Source: Paracoccus seriniphilus
GTDB lineage: Bacteria; Pseudomonadota; Alphaproteobacteria; Rhodobacterales; Rhodobacteraceae
Length of the DNA stretch: 64,000 bases
Assembly (NCBI RefSeq): GCF_028553745.1
Contig: NZ_CP067129.1
Location: 15,001 to 79,000 of the forward strand
Direction: 5' to 3'
Below the pieces are notes generated by a model. That model ran no database searches and was not told the DNA's origin. It worked only from the letters and a program-made list of their open reading frames with translations. A program made the position numbers and the translations under genes. Of the stretch, positions 17,141 through 27,345 are shown piece after piece. The stretch's first letter is position 1. Each line of letters begins with the position of its first letter.

Positions 17141-18352
17141 GCGGCTTTCCGGCATCCGTGCCAGCGCCCCCTGCCCGGCCCGTCGCCCCGTCGCAAGACA
17201 TCCGGTCAACAGATACCCCCCGGTCGGGGCCTCCCAGTCCAGCATTTCGCCCGCGGCGAAAACCCGCGGCAGGGCTGTCAGCTCCAGTTGCGGGGTCACG
17301 GCGTCGAAACGGATGCCTCCGGCTGCAGAAATCGCGCCTTCCAGCGCGGCGGGGCCTGTATGATGCAGCGGCAGGTTCTTCGCGCGTTCCGCCCAGTCAT
17401 GGGCGTTGGCGGGCAAGGGCGCCCCCCATTCCAGCAACAGAGCAACCTTGACCGGATCGCCAAGAACGCGGCGCAACCAGTTCCCGATCGACAGTTTGCC
17501 GCGCGGGCGGGTGAAACGCCGGGCCGACTCATCCACCGACAGATCGGGCAACAGGTCGACAAGGGCCGCCGCGCCGTCACGCATCGCGGCCGAAACCTCG
17601 TAGATGCCGCCCCCCTCGACACCACTTCGCGAGATCACCCATTCGCCACGGCTGCTCATCCCGCCACAGCGAATCGCGACGCCCTTCACGGCAGAGCCGA
17701 AATGCCGGACCATGGGTTCGGACCAATTGACGAGAAATCCCATATTCGCGGGCCGGAAGGGCGCAATCGCAACGCCCGCACTCGCGAGGATATCGACCCA
17801 TCCGGCATCCGATCCCAGTCGCGGCCAGCTTGCCCCGCCAAGCGCCAGAACGGTCACATCGGGGCGAAGCAGGTGGCGCCCCTGTGGCGTGGCAAAAGCA
17901 AAGCCATCTTCCAGGCCGTTCCAGCGCCAGCCCGTGCGCATTTCGACACCCATTTCGCCAAGGCGGCCCAGCCAGGCCCGCAGCAGCGTCGAGGCCTTCA
18001 TGACGGTCGGAAAGACCCGGCCTGTCGATCCCACGAACAGGGGAATGCCCAGGGATTCGGCCCAATCCATCACCTCGCGCGGTCCGAAGCCGTCATGGCG
18101 CGGATCGAAAAAGCCCGCAGCGGACGAAGGCAGATCCGTTCCGTCACCGGTGCGAAAGCAGCGCATGAAATCGTCAAGAGGCTGATCCTTGGTCAGGTTC
18201 AGCCCCGACTTCCCGGCCATCAGGAATTTCCGCGCCGGTGTAGGCATGGCCTCGGCGATGATCACCCGCTGCCCGGCCCTTGCCATGACCTCGGCCGCCA
18301 TCAGGCCCGCCGGACCGGCACCGATCACAAGGGCAAAGCCCGAATCCGTCAC
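17135..18352 (-). CDS. HI0933-family NAD(P)/FAD-dependent oxidoreductase (TIGR03862 type)
   Basis: A 405-residue flavoprotein of the HI0933/BaiN-like family (PF03486). It has the dinucleotide motif VIGAGPAGLMAAEVMARAG, then RKFLMAGKSGLNLTK, ALGGASWPRLGSDAGW, and the C-terminal FAD motif FAAGEMLDWEAPTGGYLLTGCLATG, all hallmarks of the family. Its reaction is not established. The start is GTG at 18352, overlapping the holA stop (GTGA), so it is translated by coupling; the only ribosome-site-like GGAGG abuts the start codon. It is the last gene of the leuS-lptE-holA unit. Confidence 0.88.
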   Translation of the reverse strand: MTDSGFALVIGAGPAGLMAAEVMARAGQRVIIAEAMPTPARKFLMAGKSGLNLTKDQPLDDFMRCFRTGDGTDLPSSAAGFFDPRHDGFGPREVMDWAESLGIPLFVGSTGRVFPTVMKASTLLRAWLGRLGEMGVEMRTGWRWNGLEDGFAFATPQGRHLLRPDVTVLALGGASWPRLGSDAGWVDILASAGVAIAPFRPANMGFLVNWSEPMVRHFGSAVKGVAIRCGGMSSRGEWVISRSGVEGGGIYEVSAAMRDGAAALVDLLPDLSVDESARRFTRPRGKLSIGNWLRRVLGDPVKVALLLEWGAPLPANAHDWAERAKNLPLHHTGPAALEGAISAAGGIRFDAVTPQLELTALPRVFAAGEMLDWEAPTGGYLLTGCLATGRRAGQGALARMPESRL

Positions 18353-19380
18353 CTCCGCCGTCCCCGCCCGATCATCGCCAGCCGGATCAGAACGCGCTCG
18401 ACAAGCGGCATCTGCGGGGCCCGCGAGGCGCTGCGCAGGGTCAGGTCGGCGGACAGCAAGGCCGAAACCGCCTCTTCAAGGGCTGCGGTTCCCCAGGCCT
18501 GCGCCTGCCGCGCCATGCGGTCGCGACGCGGCCCGAAGACCGGCGGCCGCTGTCGCGCCAAGCCCGAAGCCGGACCCTGCGGATCGACAGATGCCAGATG
18601 CAGCATGCGAAAATGGCGCAGCGCCGAAATGCACAGGGAAACCGGAGTGACACCCTGCCCTTCGACCCGTCGCATCAGCGGCCCGAATTCCGCAACCCGA
18701 CCTTCGGCCACGACATGCAGAACCTCATCCAGATCGGCTTCGATGGTCGCCGGGGCCATCAGCGCGATTTCATCCGGGGTCAGCGGTGCGGCATCGCCAT
18801 ATTTGTAGAGCCCGATCTTTTCGATCGTCTGGCGCATGTCTCCGGGATCCAGCGCCCGCGCCAATGTCATCAGGTCGCGCATCGCCTCGCGCGAGATGTC
18901 ACGCAGACCCGCAGCCTCTGTCCAGCGACGGATCTCCTCCTCTCCGGGAGGGTCGTCATAGATCGGCGCAACGACGGCACGCCCATGCGATTCGAACAGC
19001 TTTCGCAGCGCCGAGGATTTGGCCAGCCCCGATGCCGTCACGACGATGACCGCGTCACCCGGCTCCCAGGCGCCCAGGGCCTGTTTGATTGCATCGGCCG
19101 CGCCATCGGGCGTGTCCTCGACCAGCACGACGCGCTGGCCGGGAAAAAAGCCGACGGATTTGATCGCATCCATCAGCTGGGCGGGGTCTTTGCGCAGCTG
19201 TCCCCCCCCCATGCGGGTCAGGCGCATCTCTTCCTCGGCATGTTCACCGGTCAGGGCCAACACGGCTTCGGCGCGTTTGAGCGCCACACGCATGGCATCC
19301 TGCCCATAGATCAGCAGCGCCGGACGCGAGGGATCGGGCCGCGCAATATAGCGGGCGATTTCTCCGCCCTTGAGGATCAT
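18349..19380 (-). CDS. holA: DNA polymerase III subunit delta
   Basis: HolA is the clamp-loader subunit that opens the beta clamp. The 343-residue protein follows the alphaproteobacterial HolA pattern: RPALLIYGQDAMRVALKRAEAVL at the N-terminus, LRKDPAQLMDAIKSVGFFPGQRVVLVED, and the C-terminal collar domain with RRVEGQGVTPVSLCISALRHFRMLH. It overlaps lptE by four bases (ATGA at 19377-19380) and the next flavoprotein gene by four bases, forming a tightly coupled leftward operon with leuS and lptE. Confidence 0.93.
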   Translation of the reverse strand: MILKGGEIARYIARPDPSRPALLIYGQDAMRVALKRAEAVLALTGEHAEEEMRLTRMGGGQLRKDPAQLMDAIKSVGFFPGQRVVLVEDTPDGAADAIKQALGAWEPGDAVIVVTASGLAKSSALRKLFESHGRAVVAPIYDDPPGEEEIRRWTEAAGLRDISREAMRDLMTLARALDPGDMRQTIEKIGLYKYGDAAPLTPDEIALMAPATIEADLDEVLHVVAEGRVAEFGPLMRRVEGQGVTPVSLCISALRHFRMLHLASVDPQGPASGLARQRPPVFGPRRDRMARQAQAWGTAALEEAVSALLSADLTLRSASRAPQMPLVERVLIRLAMIGRGRRR

Positions 19381-19874
19381 GTTTCCGGCAGGTCCGGTGA
19401 AGCGGCCAGCAATCTGGTCACGACCTGATCGGCCAGCATCCTGGCCAGCCGCCGCCGTGCATCGGCCTCGGCGGTCAGGGTGGCGATGGTCGTCCCCGTC
19501 GTGGAATAAGAGCTGAAGGTGCTCACCCGTCCCGAGGTCAGGGCTTTCCCGTTGCGGTCCTTCAAGACGAAATCCGCTGTGCCGTTCAACGAATAGCGGG
19601 TCGTCACCTGTTCCTGCGTGATGGCCTGGGCCACCACACCGATGCTGAGACGGTAATCCAGATCGAAGACCGCCCCTTCATCCGGACCCAGACGTTCCGC
19701 GATCCGGGTGTTGAAGGAGAAATCCTGATAAGTGTCGGGATCACGCGGACGAACCTTGCCAAACAGCCGCTTGCCTGCCCCTTTCGCGCCATAGATCGGC
19801 TCCAGCCCACAGGCTGAAAGCGCGAAGGCGCCCAACAGGGCAGCCCGGCGGCCAAGGAGTCTACGCGACGACAT
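19377..19874 (-). CDS. lptE: LPS-assembly lipoprotein LptE
   Basis: A 165-residue lipoprotein with an arginine-rich start, hydrophobic core and lipobox LSAC. The position between leuS and holA is the conserved site of lptE in proteobacteria, and the body (CGLEPIYG just after the Cys, [28 protein letters not shown], and a C-terminal [18 protein letters not shown] helix) fits the family. LptE plugs LptD in the outer membrane and helps place lipopolysaccharide. It overlaps leuS by 14 bases and holA by four. Confidence 0.92.
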   Translation of the reverse strand: MSSRRLLGRRAALLGAFALSACGLEPIYGAKGAGKRLFGKVRPRDPDTYQDFSFNTRIAERLGPDEGAVFDLDYRLSIGVVAQAITQEQVTTRYSLNGTADFVLKDRNGKALTSGRVSTFSSYSTTGTTIATLTAEADARRRLARMLADQVVTRLLAASPDLPET

Positions 19875-22398
19875 TCACGATCCGTCCCGGCACCACGATC
19901 AGCTTTTTCGGGGCAGCCCCGTTCAGGAAGCGCAGCACCGTCTCATCGGCCAGAACCAGCGATTCGATCTGGTCCTTGGGCATATCCTTGGCCACCGTGA
20001 TCTCGGCGCGCCGCTTGCCATTGATCTGGATCGGCAATGTCACCGCGTCATCTTCCAGCAGGGCCGGGTCCGCCTTGGGCCATGGCGCATCGACCACCAT
20101 GCCTTCGCCGCCCGACATCGCCCACAGATCCTCGGCCATATGCGGCACCATCGGCGCCATCAGCTGCGCCATGATCCGCAGGACCTCCTTGCGCGGCGCA
20201 CCATCGGCCTTGGACTTGGCAATCGCATTGGCCAGCTCGTACAGTTTCGCCACCGCCTTGTTGAAGGCGAAACCCTCGATCGAACGGGTGACATCGGCGA
20301 TGGCGCGATGGGCGGTACGGATCAGCGCCGGATCCTCGACATCCGCGCCGGTCTCTTCGGCCAGACGCCAGACGCGGCTCAGGAACTTGTAGGCGGCCTC
20401 GGCCCCGGCGGCAGTCCATTCCACATCGCGCTCGGGCGGGCTGTCGGAGAGCATGAACCAACGCGCGGTATCGGCACCAAAGCTTTCGACGATATTCACC
20501 GGATCGACGACATTCTTCTTGGATTTCGACATCTTGGCCGAAGGGATGATCTCGACCTCGGTGCCATCGGCCAGTTTCCCGTCGGTCACATCCTCGGGCA
20601 GGTGATAGACCGGCCGCCCCTTGGCGTCGCGGGTCATATAGATCTCATGCGTGACCATGCCCTGAGTGAACAGCGCATCAAAAGGCTCTTTCGCGGCCTC
20701 GGGCAGATGACCCGTCTTGACCATGGCGCGGGCGAAGAAGCGCGAATAGAGCAGGTGCAGAATCGCATGTTCGATCCCGCCGATATACTGGTCCACGTTC
20801 ATCCAGTAATCGGCATCGGCACGATTCGTCGGCGTTTCGGCATGCGGGCTGGTGAAGCGCGCATAATACCAGGACGAATCAACGAAAGTATCCATCGTGT
20901 CGGTTTCGCGCGTCGCGGCACCGCCACATTTCGGACAGGTCGTCTGACGCCATGTCGGATGACGGTCCAGCGGGTTGCCCGGCACATCGAAAGTGACATC
21001 CTGCGGCAGCAGGACGGGCAGATTCTCCTTGGCCTCGGGGACCGTGCCACAGCTGTCGCAATGCACAACCGGGATCGGACAGCCCCAGTAGCGCTGGCGC
21101 GAAATGCCCCAGTCACGCAGCCGGTATTTGGTCACACCCTCGCCATAGCCATGGGCCTCGGCATGGGCGATGGCGGCATCGACCGCAGCTTCGCCGGTCT
21201 GATCTGACTCGCCCGCAAAGCCGCGGACATAGGTCACGGTTTCGGATTTCAGCGGCACGAATGGACCTTCGGCGACCAGCGCATCGGCCTGTTCCAGCGT
21301 CATGCCGGGCTGACCGAAGGTCGCGCGGATCGGCAGACCGTATTTCGTGGCGAATTCATGGTCGCGTTCATCATGGGCGGGGCTGCCGAAAATCGCGCCG
21401 GTGCCGTAATCCATCAGCACGAAATTCGCGATCCAGATCGGCAGATGCCAGTCTGCGTCCAGCGGGTGGCGTACGCTCAGCCCGGTGTCGAAACCCAGCT
21501 TGGGCGCGGTTTCGATGGCCTCTTCGGTGGTGCCGATGCGTTTGCATTCCTCGATGAATTCGGCAATCTCGGGTCGCGTCTCTGCCAGTTTGCGCACCAG
21601 CGGATGATCGGGCGACAGCGCCGCAAAGCTGGCCCCCATCATCGTGTCGGGGCGCGTGGTATAGACCTCGATCGCGTCGAAGCCCTCGGGCGCATCGACC
21701 GTCTCGAAGCGGAACTGCAGCCCCCGCGACTTGCCGATCCAGTTGGCCTGCATCAGCCGCACCTTTTCGGGCCAGCCGGACAGCCCGTCCAGCGCCGACA
21801 GCAGTTCCTCGGAATAATCACTGATGCGGAAGAACCACTGGGTCAGCTCCTTGCGCTCGACCACGGCGCCCGACCGCCAGCCCTTGCCGTCGATGACCTG
21901 CTCATTGGCCAGCACGGTCATGTCGACCGGATCCCAGTTGACCTGCGCCGACTTGCGGGTGATCAGCCCCGCATCCAGCATGTCCAGGAACATCGCCTGC
22001 TGCTGCTGGACATAGCTGTCATCGCAGGTGGCGAATTCGCGCGACCAGTCGATCGACAGGCCAAGCGGCTTCAGCTGATCGCGCATCGTGGCGATATTGG
22101 CATAGGTCCAGTCGCGCGGATGGCCCCCCTGTTCCATCGCGGCATTTTCGGCGGGCATGCCAAAGGCATCCCAGCCCATCGGATGCAGCACGGAAAAGCC
22201 CTGCGCGCGCTTGAACCGCGCCACGACGTCGCCCATCGTGTAATTGCGCACATGGCCCATGTGGATGCGCCCCGAAGGATAGGGGAACATCTCCAGCACA
22301 TAATATTTCGGACGCTCGTCGCGGATGGCGGTAAAGCTGCCGGCATCGGCCCAGGCCTGTTGCCAACGGGCTTCGCTGCTGGAGGGATCATAGGGCAT
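19861..22398 (-). CDS. leuS: Leucyl-tRNA synthetase
   Basis: A full-length class I synthetase of 845 residues (E. coli 860) that charges tRNA-Leu. Seen in order: [17 protein letters not shown] (HIGH motif), the CP1 editing domain with [20 protein letters not shown], a zinc-like insertion with CDSCGTVPE and [19 protein letters not shown] (KMSKS) and the C-terminal anticodon-binding domain. It is preceded by the DUF3576 lipoprotein gene after 87 bases and followed by an overlapping lptE. Confidence 0.98.
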   Translation of the reverse strand: MPYDPSSSEARWQQAWADAGSFTAIRDERPKYYVLEMFPYPSGRIHMGHVRNYTMGDVVARFKRAQGFSVLHPMGWDAFGMPAENAAMEQGGHPRDWTYANIATMRDQLKPLGLSIDWSREFATCDDSYVQQQQAMFLDMLDAGLITRKSAQVNWDPVDMTVLANEQVIDGKGWRSGAVVERKELTQWFFRISDYSEELLSALDGLSGWPEKVRLMQANWIGKSRGLQFRFETVDAPEGFDAIEVYTTRPDTMMGASFAALSPDHPLVRKLAETRPEIAEFIEECKRIGTTEEAIETAPKLGFDTGLSVRHPLDADWHLPIWIANFVLMDYGTGAIFGSPAHDERDHEFATKYGLPIRATFGQPGMTLEQADALVAEGPFVPLKSETVTYVRGFAGESDQTGEAAVDAAIAHAEAHGYGEGVTKYRLRDWGISRQRYWGCPIPVVHCDSCGTVPEAKENLPVLLPQDVTFDVPGNPLDRHPTWRQTTCPKCGGAATRETDTMDTFVDSSWYYARFTSPHAETPTNRADADYWMNVDQYIGGIEHAILHLLYSRFFARAMVKTGHLPEAAKEPFDALFTQGMVTHEIYMTRDAKGRPVYHLPEDVTDGKLADGTEVEIIPSAKMSKSKKNVVDPVNIVESFGADTARWFMLSDSPPERDVEWTAAGAEAAYKFLSRVWRLAEETGADVEDPALIRTAHRAIADVTRSIEGFAFNKAVAKLYELANAIAKSKADGAPRKEVLRIMAQLMAPMVPHMAEDLWAMSGGEGMVVDAPWPKADPALLEDDAVTLPIQINGKRRAEITVAKDMPKDQIESLVLADETVLRFLNGAAPKKLIVVPGRIVNVVA

Positions 22399-22485
22399 TG
22401 CGGTCCTCGGGCATCATTCGTTGCCCGCAGGGTTTATACGCGCCGGCAGGTCTGGTCCAGTGCCACGACGGCCCCGACAGCCAGC

Positions 22486-22962
22486 TTAAAGCCGGCCGTC
22501 CTGCAGCCGCAGCTGACGCGCCCGCGTCAGGATCGCATCCTCGACGGCGCGAACCGTGCCCGGCGCGATGGCCGAACCGCCCGCACCCTGCAGCGACAGC
22601 TTGAGGCTGCGCGCATCCAGCGCAGGATCGCTGATCTTGATCGTGGCACGATATGAACGGCCGCCGCCCGGGGGCGTGCCGTAACCGGTGGTGATCACAC
22701 CCGTGAAGGGATCGACCGCCTGAACCGGCAGAAAGTCCAGAACCTCGAGACTGGCGTTCCACAGATATTTGTTCACGGCAACGCTGTAATTAGGGTTCTC
22801 GTCATTGTTGAACAGATCCCAGATGGTGCTGCGACGCAGCTCTGGTCTCATGTCGGCTTCGTGATGGTCGGCTTTGCTGTTGTCACCGGCGCCACCGCAG
22901 GCAGCCAAGCCTGCGCAAAGCGTCGTTGCAATCATCAGGCGCGCGGCGCGTGCGGTCGTCAT
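22486..22962 (-). CDS. DUF3576 lipoprotein
   Basis: A 158-residue predicted lipoprotein: signal peptide with lipobox LAAC at residues 19-22, then the DUF3576 body with STIWDLFNNDENPNYSVAVNKYLWNASLEVLDFLP, the most conserved block, and FTGVITTGYGTPP. The function is unknown, but its place immediately upstream of leuS-lptE-holA in alphaproteobacteria suggests an envelope role. The divergent porin gene starts 267 bases away. Confidence 0.88.
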   Translation of the reverse strand: MTTARAARLMIATTLCAGLAACGGAGDNSKADHHEADMRPELRRSTIWDLFNNDENPNYSVAVNKYLWNASLEVLDFLPVQAVDPFTGVITTGYGTPPGGGRSYRATIKISDPALDARSLKLSLQGAGGSAIAPGTVRAVEDAILTRARQLRLQDGRL

Positions 22963-23229
22963 GCGGTCCCCCGGTATTTCCGTCCGAGGCAGCTTTAGCG
23001 CGGATCACCCCCACGCCACAAGCGTCATGGCACCCTGCGCGCGCGATACCGCCCGGCAATCAGGCAGGCCGACCCGTCGATGTGTGGCGCTTGTGCATCA
23101 CAGAGTCCACCAATACCCCCGACGAAAACGTGATTTCATTGCATCGTGAGGCTGAACAGGTGAAACAAGTTGCATACCCAGGGCGGGCCTCCGGTTTGGG
23201 CATCAGAGAGATAAGAGGGAACAAAGACC

Positions 23230-24168
23230 ATGAAAAAGGTTCTTTTCGCGACGACGGCGCTGGTCGTATCCGGTGGCATCGCGGCTGCTGACGTCACCAT
23301 TTCGGGCTATGGCCGTTTCGGTGTTGACTATCAAGAAGACCGTGGGTTCAACGATGCTGGCGACGAACTGAGCGATGCCAAGATCGAAACCCGCCTGCGC
23401 ATGAACATCGACGCATCGACGTCGACGGATCAAGGCGTTGACTTCGGTGGTCGGGTCCGTCTGCAATACAACGACGGCGACAGCGAAACCAACGTTTCGG
23501 CTGCTTACCTGTACGTGTCGGCCAACGGCCTGACCGTTTCGGTTGGTAACGTCAACACCGCCTTTGACTCGGCTGGCCTGATCTATGAATCGGAAGTCGG
23601 CCTGATCAGCCGTTCGTATGGTAACGCTCAAGGCGACTTCTATGCCTTCGATTCCGATGCCTATGACAACAACAACCGTATGGGTGTTGCAGTCGAATAC
23701 GAAATCGCCGGCGCAAGCATCATGGCGTCGTATATCGACCCCGACCAAACCACCGATGGTCAGTCGGAAGAGTTCAGCATCAAGGCTGACTACACCTGGA
23801 ACAACATTGCCCTGTCGGCTGCCTATGTGCAGAACGCTGCTGGCACGGAAGATGCTGACAAATACTTCATCGGCGCCTACTACACCATGGCAGGCACCAA
23901 CAACGGCATCGGCCTGAACTACATCGACGAAGATTCGGATGCCGACAATCAAGGTCAGACCATCGTTCTGTACGGCGATTATGAAGTCGCTCCGATGACC
24001 ACGCTGAGCGCCTACATCGCCAACAACGATCGTGACAGCAACGAAACCGACAACGCTTTCGGTATCGGTGCGAAATACGACCTGGGCGGCGCTTACCTGG
24101 CCGGCTCGATCGAGCGTGGCTACGACGAGAACGTCCGTGCCGACATGGGTGTTCGCTTCGACTTCTGA
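23230..24168 (+). CDS. Outer-membrane porin
   Basis: A 312-residue porin with a clear signal peptide (MKKVLFATTALVVSGGIAAA) and a beta-barrel body of alternating strands beginning VTISGYGRFGVDY and ending in the outer-membrane signature VRFDF with terminal Phe. It matches the Rhodobacter-type general porin family (PF13609). Acidic residues dominate. The codon choice (CGT, GGT, GCT, AAC) is markedly more biased and less GC-rich than in its neighbours, as expected for a very abundant protein. It is monocistronic: a long 5' gap and a strong terminator at 24192. Confidence 0.93.
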   Translation: MKKVLFATTALVVSGGIAAADVTISGYGRFGVDYQEDRGFNDAGDELSDAKIETRLRMNIDASTSTDQGVDFGGRVRLQYNDGDSETNVSAAYLYVSANGLTVSVGNVNTAFDSAGLIYESEVGLISRSYGNAQGDFYAFDSDAYDNNNRMGVAVEYEIAGASIMASYIDPDQTTDGQSEEFSIKADYTWNNIALSAAYVQNAAGTEDADKYFIGAYYTMAGTNNGIGLNYIDEDSDADNQGQTIVLYGDYEVAPMTTLSAYIANNDRDSNETDNAFGIGAKYDLGGAYLAGSIERGYDENVRADMGVRFDF

Positions 24169-24191
24169 TCGAAACGATCCCTACAGTCTTG

Positions 24192-24225
24192 AAGAGCGGG
24201 CCTTGCGCCCGCTCTTTTCTTTTTG
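24192..24225 (+). terminator. Strong rho-independent terminator after porin
   Basis: AAGAGCGGG (24192-24200) and CCCGCTCTT (24208-24216) form a perfect nine-pair stem with a seven-base loop, followed by TTCTTTTTG. It ends the porin message 13 bases before yggS. Confidence 0.92.
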
Positions 24226-24237
24226 TTTGGTTCCATC

Positions 24238-24891
24238 ATGAGCTTGAACGATATCAAAACCCGCATCGCCGCCGCCGAATCCGCCGCAGGACGTGAACCG
24301 GGATCCGTTACCCTGATCGCCGTCAGCAAGGTGCAACCCCCGGAACGGGTCGAAGCCGTTCTTGAATCAGGGCACCGCATCTATGGCGAAAACTATGTGC
24401 AGGAAGCACAGCGGAAATGGCCCGCCTGGCGCGCGCGTTATCCGGATTGCTCGGTCCATATGATCGGCCCGCTGCAATCCAACAAGGCCAAACAGGCCGT
24501 CGAGCTGTTCGATGCGATTCACAGCCTGGATCGAATCTCTCTGGCCCGCAAACTGGCCCATCAGATGGCGGAACAGGGGCGTTCGCCGCAATTGTTCATT
24601 CAGGTCAATACCGGTGATGAACCGCAAAAGGCCGGAATTCTGGCCGATGAGTTGCCCGGCTTCATTGCCGCCTGTCGTGAAATGGGGCTGAACCCCTATG
24701 GGTTGATGTGCATCCCCCCCGAATCGCAGGATTCGACGCCGCATTTCAGATTGCTGCGCCGTCTGGCCAAGGAAAACGGCCTGACCGGCCTGTCCATGGG
24801 AATGAGCGCGGATTTCGAAAGCGCCATTGCCGAGGGTGCCACCCATGTGCGCGTCGGATCGGCCATTTTCGGCGCCCGCGATTACAGCTAG
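24238..24891 (+). CDS. yggS: PLP homeostasis protein YggS/PLPBP
   Basis: A 217-residue PLP-binding barrel protein. The PLP lysine sits in VTLIAVSKVQPPE, followed by YGENYVQEAQRKWP, HMIGPLQSNKAKQAVELFDAIHSLD, the QVNTGDEPQKAG loop, GLMCIPP and LSMGMSADFESAIAEGATHVRVGSAIFG, all typical. These proteins carry or buffer pyridoxal phosphate rather than catalyse a known reaction. ATG 24238 lies right after the porin terminator with no visible ribosome site. The 3' end overlaps the convergent L,D-transpeptidase gene by four bases. Confidence 0.95.
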   Translation: MSLNDIKTRIAAAESAAGREPGSVTLIAVSKVQPPERVEAVLESGHRIYGENYVQEAQRKWPAWRARYPDCSVHMIGPLQSNKAKQAVELFDAIHSLDRISLARKLAHQMAEQGRSPQLFIQVNTGDEPQKAGILADELPGFIAACREMGLNPYGLMCIPPESQDSTPHFRLLRRLAKENGLTGLSMGMSADFESAIAEGATHVRVGSAIFGARDYS

Positions 24892-25418
24892 GTCGCAGCC
24901 ATTGCCGCCGCGCCCATGGCCAGCGGCGGCACGATCAGGCGGGTACCGGGCCGCAGGTTCCGGGCCAGCCACAACAGATCCTGCCGGGCAAAGGCGATAC
25001 AGCCTTCGGTGCCAAAGCGCGGCCTGCGCCACTGATGCAGGAAAATCGCCGAGCCGCGCCCCGGCACCGCATCCGGCCAGTTCCAGTCGGTGGTCAGCAC
25101 CAGGTCATACAGCGGATCCGCGCGGCGCATCCGCTCATGGCTGGCGGCCAGAGGAGCGCGACAATGCCGGTTGTACAGCGGATGGTCGGGCGAATCACAC
25201 CAAAGATCCTGCGGCCCGATCTTGCGCGCCCAATGGGCCGGCCGCGCCATCCGGTCGGCGCGATACCACAGCCCGGTGATCCGATGGATGCCGATGGGCG
25301 TTGCACTGTCGCCCTCGACCTTCCTTGCGGTCAGGCCATTGCGGCCAATGCTGCAGGGCAACAGGCGATTTCGAAACCTGATGCCCCGAGGGGTCAGAAC
25401 CAGATCCTCGCGCGTCAC
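24888..25418 (-). CDS. YkuD-type L,D-transpeptidase family protein
   Basis: A 176-residue protein without a clear signal peptide, matching the short L,D-transpeptidase branch found in alphaproteobacteria. The active-site block reads [13 protein letters not shown], with His128 and the nucleophile Cys140; the usual serine before GC is Glu-Gly here, giving TEGC, as in this subfamily. Such enzymes link peptidoglycan through L,D bonds or attach other groups, but a protein with no export signal may act differently. The GTG start at 25418 overlaps the ribA stop (GTGA). Confidence 0.8.
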   Translation of the reverse strand: MTREDLVLTPRGIRFRNRLLPCSIGRNGLTARKVEGDSATPIGIHRITGLWYRADRMARPAHWARKIGPQDLWCDSPDHPLYNRHCRAPLAASHERMRRADPLYDLVLTTDWNWPDAVPGRGSAIFLHQWRRPRFGTEGCIAFARQDLLWLARNLRPGTRLIVPPLAMGAAAMAAT

Positions 25419-26473
25419 AGCAGATGCCCCGATTTGCTGGCCTTGGTGTCCAGGTAATTGGTGTTGAAACGGTTGCGCGCGGTGACCAGCGGCACCCGCT
25501 CGGTCACGGTGATGCCATGGCCCTGCAACATACTGACCTTGCGCGGATTGTTGGTCATCAGCCGAACCTGATCGAATCCCAGCCGCCGCAGCAGGGCCGC
25601 ACCGATGCGGAAGTCGCGTTCGTCATCCTCGAAGCCCAGGCGGTGATTGGCCTCGACCGTGTCAAAGCCCTGATTCTGCAGATCATAGGCGCGCATCTTG
25701 TTGGCCAGACCGATGCCGCGCCCCTCCTGGTTCAGATAAAGCAAGACGCCCGCGCCCTCTTTCCCCATCGCATCCAGCGCGGCATGCAGCTGCGGGCCAC
25801 AATCGCATTTCAGACTGCCCAGCACATCGCCGGTATAACAGGCCGAATGCAGCCGGCTCAGCACCGGCGCATCGCGTGGAGGATCACCGATCTCGATCGC
25901 ATAATGTTCGGCCCCGCCATCATCGGGGCGAAAGATATGCAGACGCGATCTTTCCGCCGAGGCCAGCGGCAGTCGCGCCGCAGCCACCGGGTCCATCGCG
26001 GCTTCGCCCGCCATCTGGGCCAGCGCGGCCCCCGGCGCCAGAACCGTCAGCCCGGCCAGCGCACGGGCCGGAACGACCAGTGCCGCGGGCAGAAGCTGTG
26101 CCGATTTCACCAGTGCCAGCGCCGCCATATGCGGCGTGGCATCCCCGCCGCGTTGCGTGAACAGCGGCCCCTTCATTGGTGTCATCAGATCGCCGGACGG
26201 ATCCGCCAGCGCCCGCAGCCAGTGCAGATCGGCATCATCGGGCAATTCGATCCGCGCCAGACCATCGTCATAGACCCGTGCCTTCAGCGTTTCGGCGCGA
26301 CGCTCGGTCAGGGCCAGCACAGGTTTGCCAAGCGCCTGGAAGTCGCGAAGCCGCTCGGCCGACAGCGTCTCGACGGCGCCGACCAGATGGCCCCCCAGCA
26401 TCACGGGCAGCCCCATGCGCAGGTCGGCACGGGCGCGGGAAACGGTTTCCGCAAGGGTCGGAACAAGGCTCAT
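25415..26473 (-). CDS. ribA: GTP cyclohydrolase II with RibB-like N-terminal half
   Basis: A 352-residue protein for the first step of riboflavin synthesis. The C-terminal 200 residues are a complete Rib[25 protein letters not shown] with the three zinc cysteines, [22 protein letters not shown], and [19 protein letters not shown]. The first 150 residues resemble a 3,4-dihydroxybutanone-4-phosphate synthase fold but lack its acidic DEDREDE-type metal site, so this half is probably inactive. Fusion of this sort is known in alphaproteobacteria. It heads a two-gene leftward unit with the L,D-transpeptidase. Confidence 0.93.
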   Translation of the reverse strand: MSLVPTLAETVSRARADLRMGLPVMLGGHLVGAVETLSAERLRDFQALGKPVLALTERRAETLKARVYDDGLARIELPDDADLHWLRALADPSGDLMTPMKGPLFTQRGGDATPHMAALALVKSAQLLPAALVVPARALAGLTVLAPGAALAQMAGEAAMDPVAAARLPLASAERSRLHIFRPDDGGAEHYAIEIGDPPRDAPVLSRLHSACYTGDVLGSLKCDCGPQLHAALDAMGKEGAGVLLYLNQEGRGIGLANKMRAYDLQNQGFDTVEANHRLGFEDDERDFRIGAALLRRLGFDQVRLMTNNPRKVSMLQGHGITVTERVPLVTARNRFNTNYLDTKASKSGHLL

Positions 26474-26617
26474 ATCGGTTCTTCAGTCCCGGAAAATTGA
26501 AACAAACTGAAACATAGTGGCTTTTTCCGACAACTCCATGTGAGAATTTCGACATGATGCTGGACGGGACAGCGGTTGCACCCCACTCCTTTGCGTAATG
26601 AGGCAAAGGAGGCAAGT

Positions 26618-27304
26618 ATGCCCGGACTTAAAAAGATTCTCCTGGTCGATGACGAAGAAGACCTGCGCGAGGCACTGGCCGAACAACTTGTCGCGACTGA
26701 CGAGTTCGACGTGATCGAAGCCGGCAGCGGGGCCGAGGCGGTCGAGGCCAGCAAACATGCGATCTATGACCTTGTCATTCTGGATGTCGGCCTGCCCGAT
26801 ACCGACGGGCGCGAGCTGTGCAAGAAGCTGCGCAAGCTGAACGTGAAATGCCCGATCGTGATGCTGACGGGGCATGACACCGATGCCGATACCATCCTTG
26901 GGCTGGATGCCGGTGCCAATGATTATGTGACCAAGCCGTTCAAGTTCCCTGTTCTTCTGGCCCGGCTGCGGGCGCAACTGCGCACCCATGAGCAATCCGA
27001 AGACGCGATCTTCCAGCTTGGGCCCTATACCTTCAAACCGGCAATGAAGATGCTGATCGACCAGAAGGACCGCAAGATCCGCCTGACCGAAAAGGAAACC
27101 AATATCCTGAAATTCCTCTATCGGGCCCAGGATGGCGTCGTGCCGCGCGATGTGCTGCTGCATGAGGTCTGGGGCTATAATGCCGGCGTCACCACCCATA
27201 CGCTGGAAACGCATATCTATCGCCTGCGCCAGAAGATCGAGCCCGATCCCGGCAATGCCCGCCTGCTGGTGACCGAATCCGGCGGATACCGGCTGGTGGC
27301 CTGA
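26618..27304 (+). CDS. OmpR-family response regulator (CenR-like)
   Basis: A 228-residue regulator with a receiver domain (acidic pocket VDDEED, phosphorylated Asp56 in LVILDVGLP, Lys in YVTKPF) and an OmpR/PhoB winged-helix DNA-binding domain (LTEKETNILKFLYR, HEVWGYNAGVTTHTLETHIYRLRQKIEPD). Length and sequence fit the CenR-type regulator that governs envelope homeostasis in alphaproteobacteria; this identity is by recollection and layout, not proof. AAAGGAGG precedes ATG 26618. No histidine kinase is adjacent, so the partner is encoded elsewhere. The 3' flank carries the SorX-like RNA described next, as in Rhodobacter sphaeroides ompR-1. Confidence 0.88.
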   Translation: MPGLKKILLVDDEEDLREALAEQLVATDEFDVIEAGSGAEAVEASKHAIYDLVILDVGLPDTDGRELCKKLRKLNVKCPIVMLTGHDTDADTILGLDAGANDYVTKPFKFPVLLARLRAQLRTHEQSEDAIFQLGPYTFKPAMKMLIDQKDRKIRLTEKETNILKFLYRAQDGVVPRDVLLHEVWGYNAGVTTHTLETHIYRLRQKIEPDPGNARLLVTESGGYRLVA

Positions 27305-27314
27305 CGCGACTGAT

Positions 27315-27345
27315 GGCCCGATCGGCAAGGTCGGGCCCTTTCTCT
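27315..27345 (+). terminator. First hairpin after the response regulator gene
   Basis: GGCCCGA (27315-27321) pairs with TCGGGCC (27331-27337) around a nine-base loop, followed by CTTTCTCTGTGTTT. It may be a weak terminator or a processing landmark between the mRNA and the downstream small RNA. Confidence 0.65.

Noticed and set aside
22963..23229. Two TTGCAT motifs in the porin leader as promoter or repeat
   Set aside because: No matching -10 boxes at proper spacing and the motif is too short to call.
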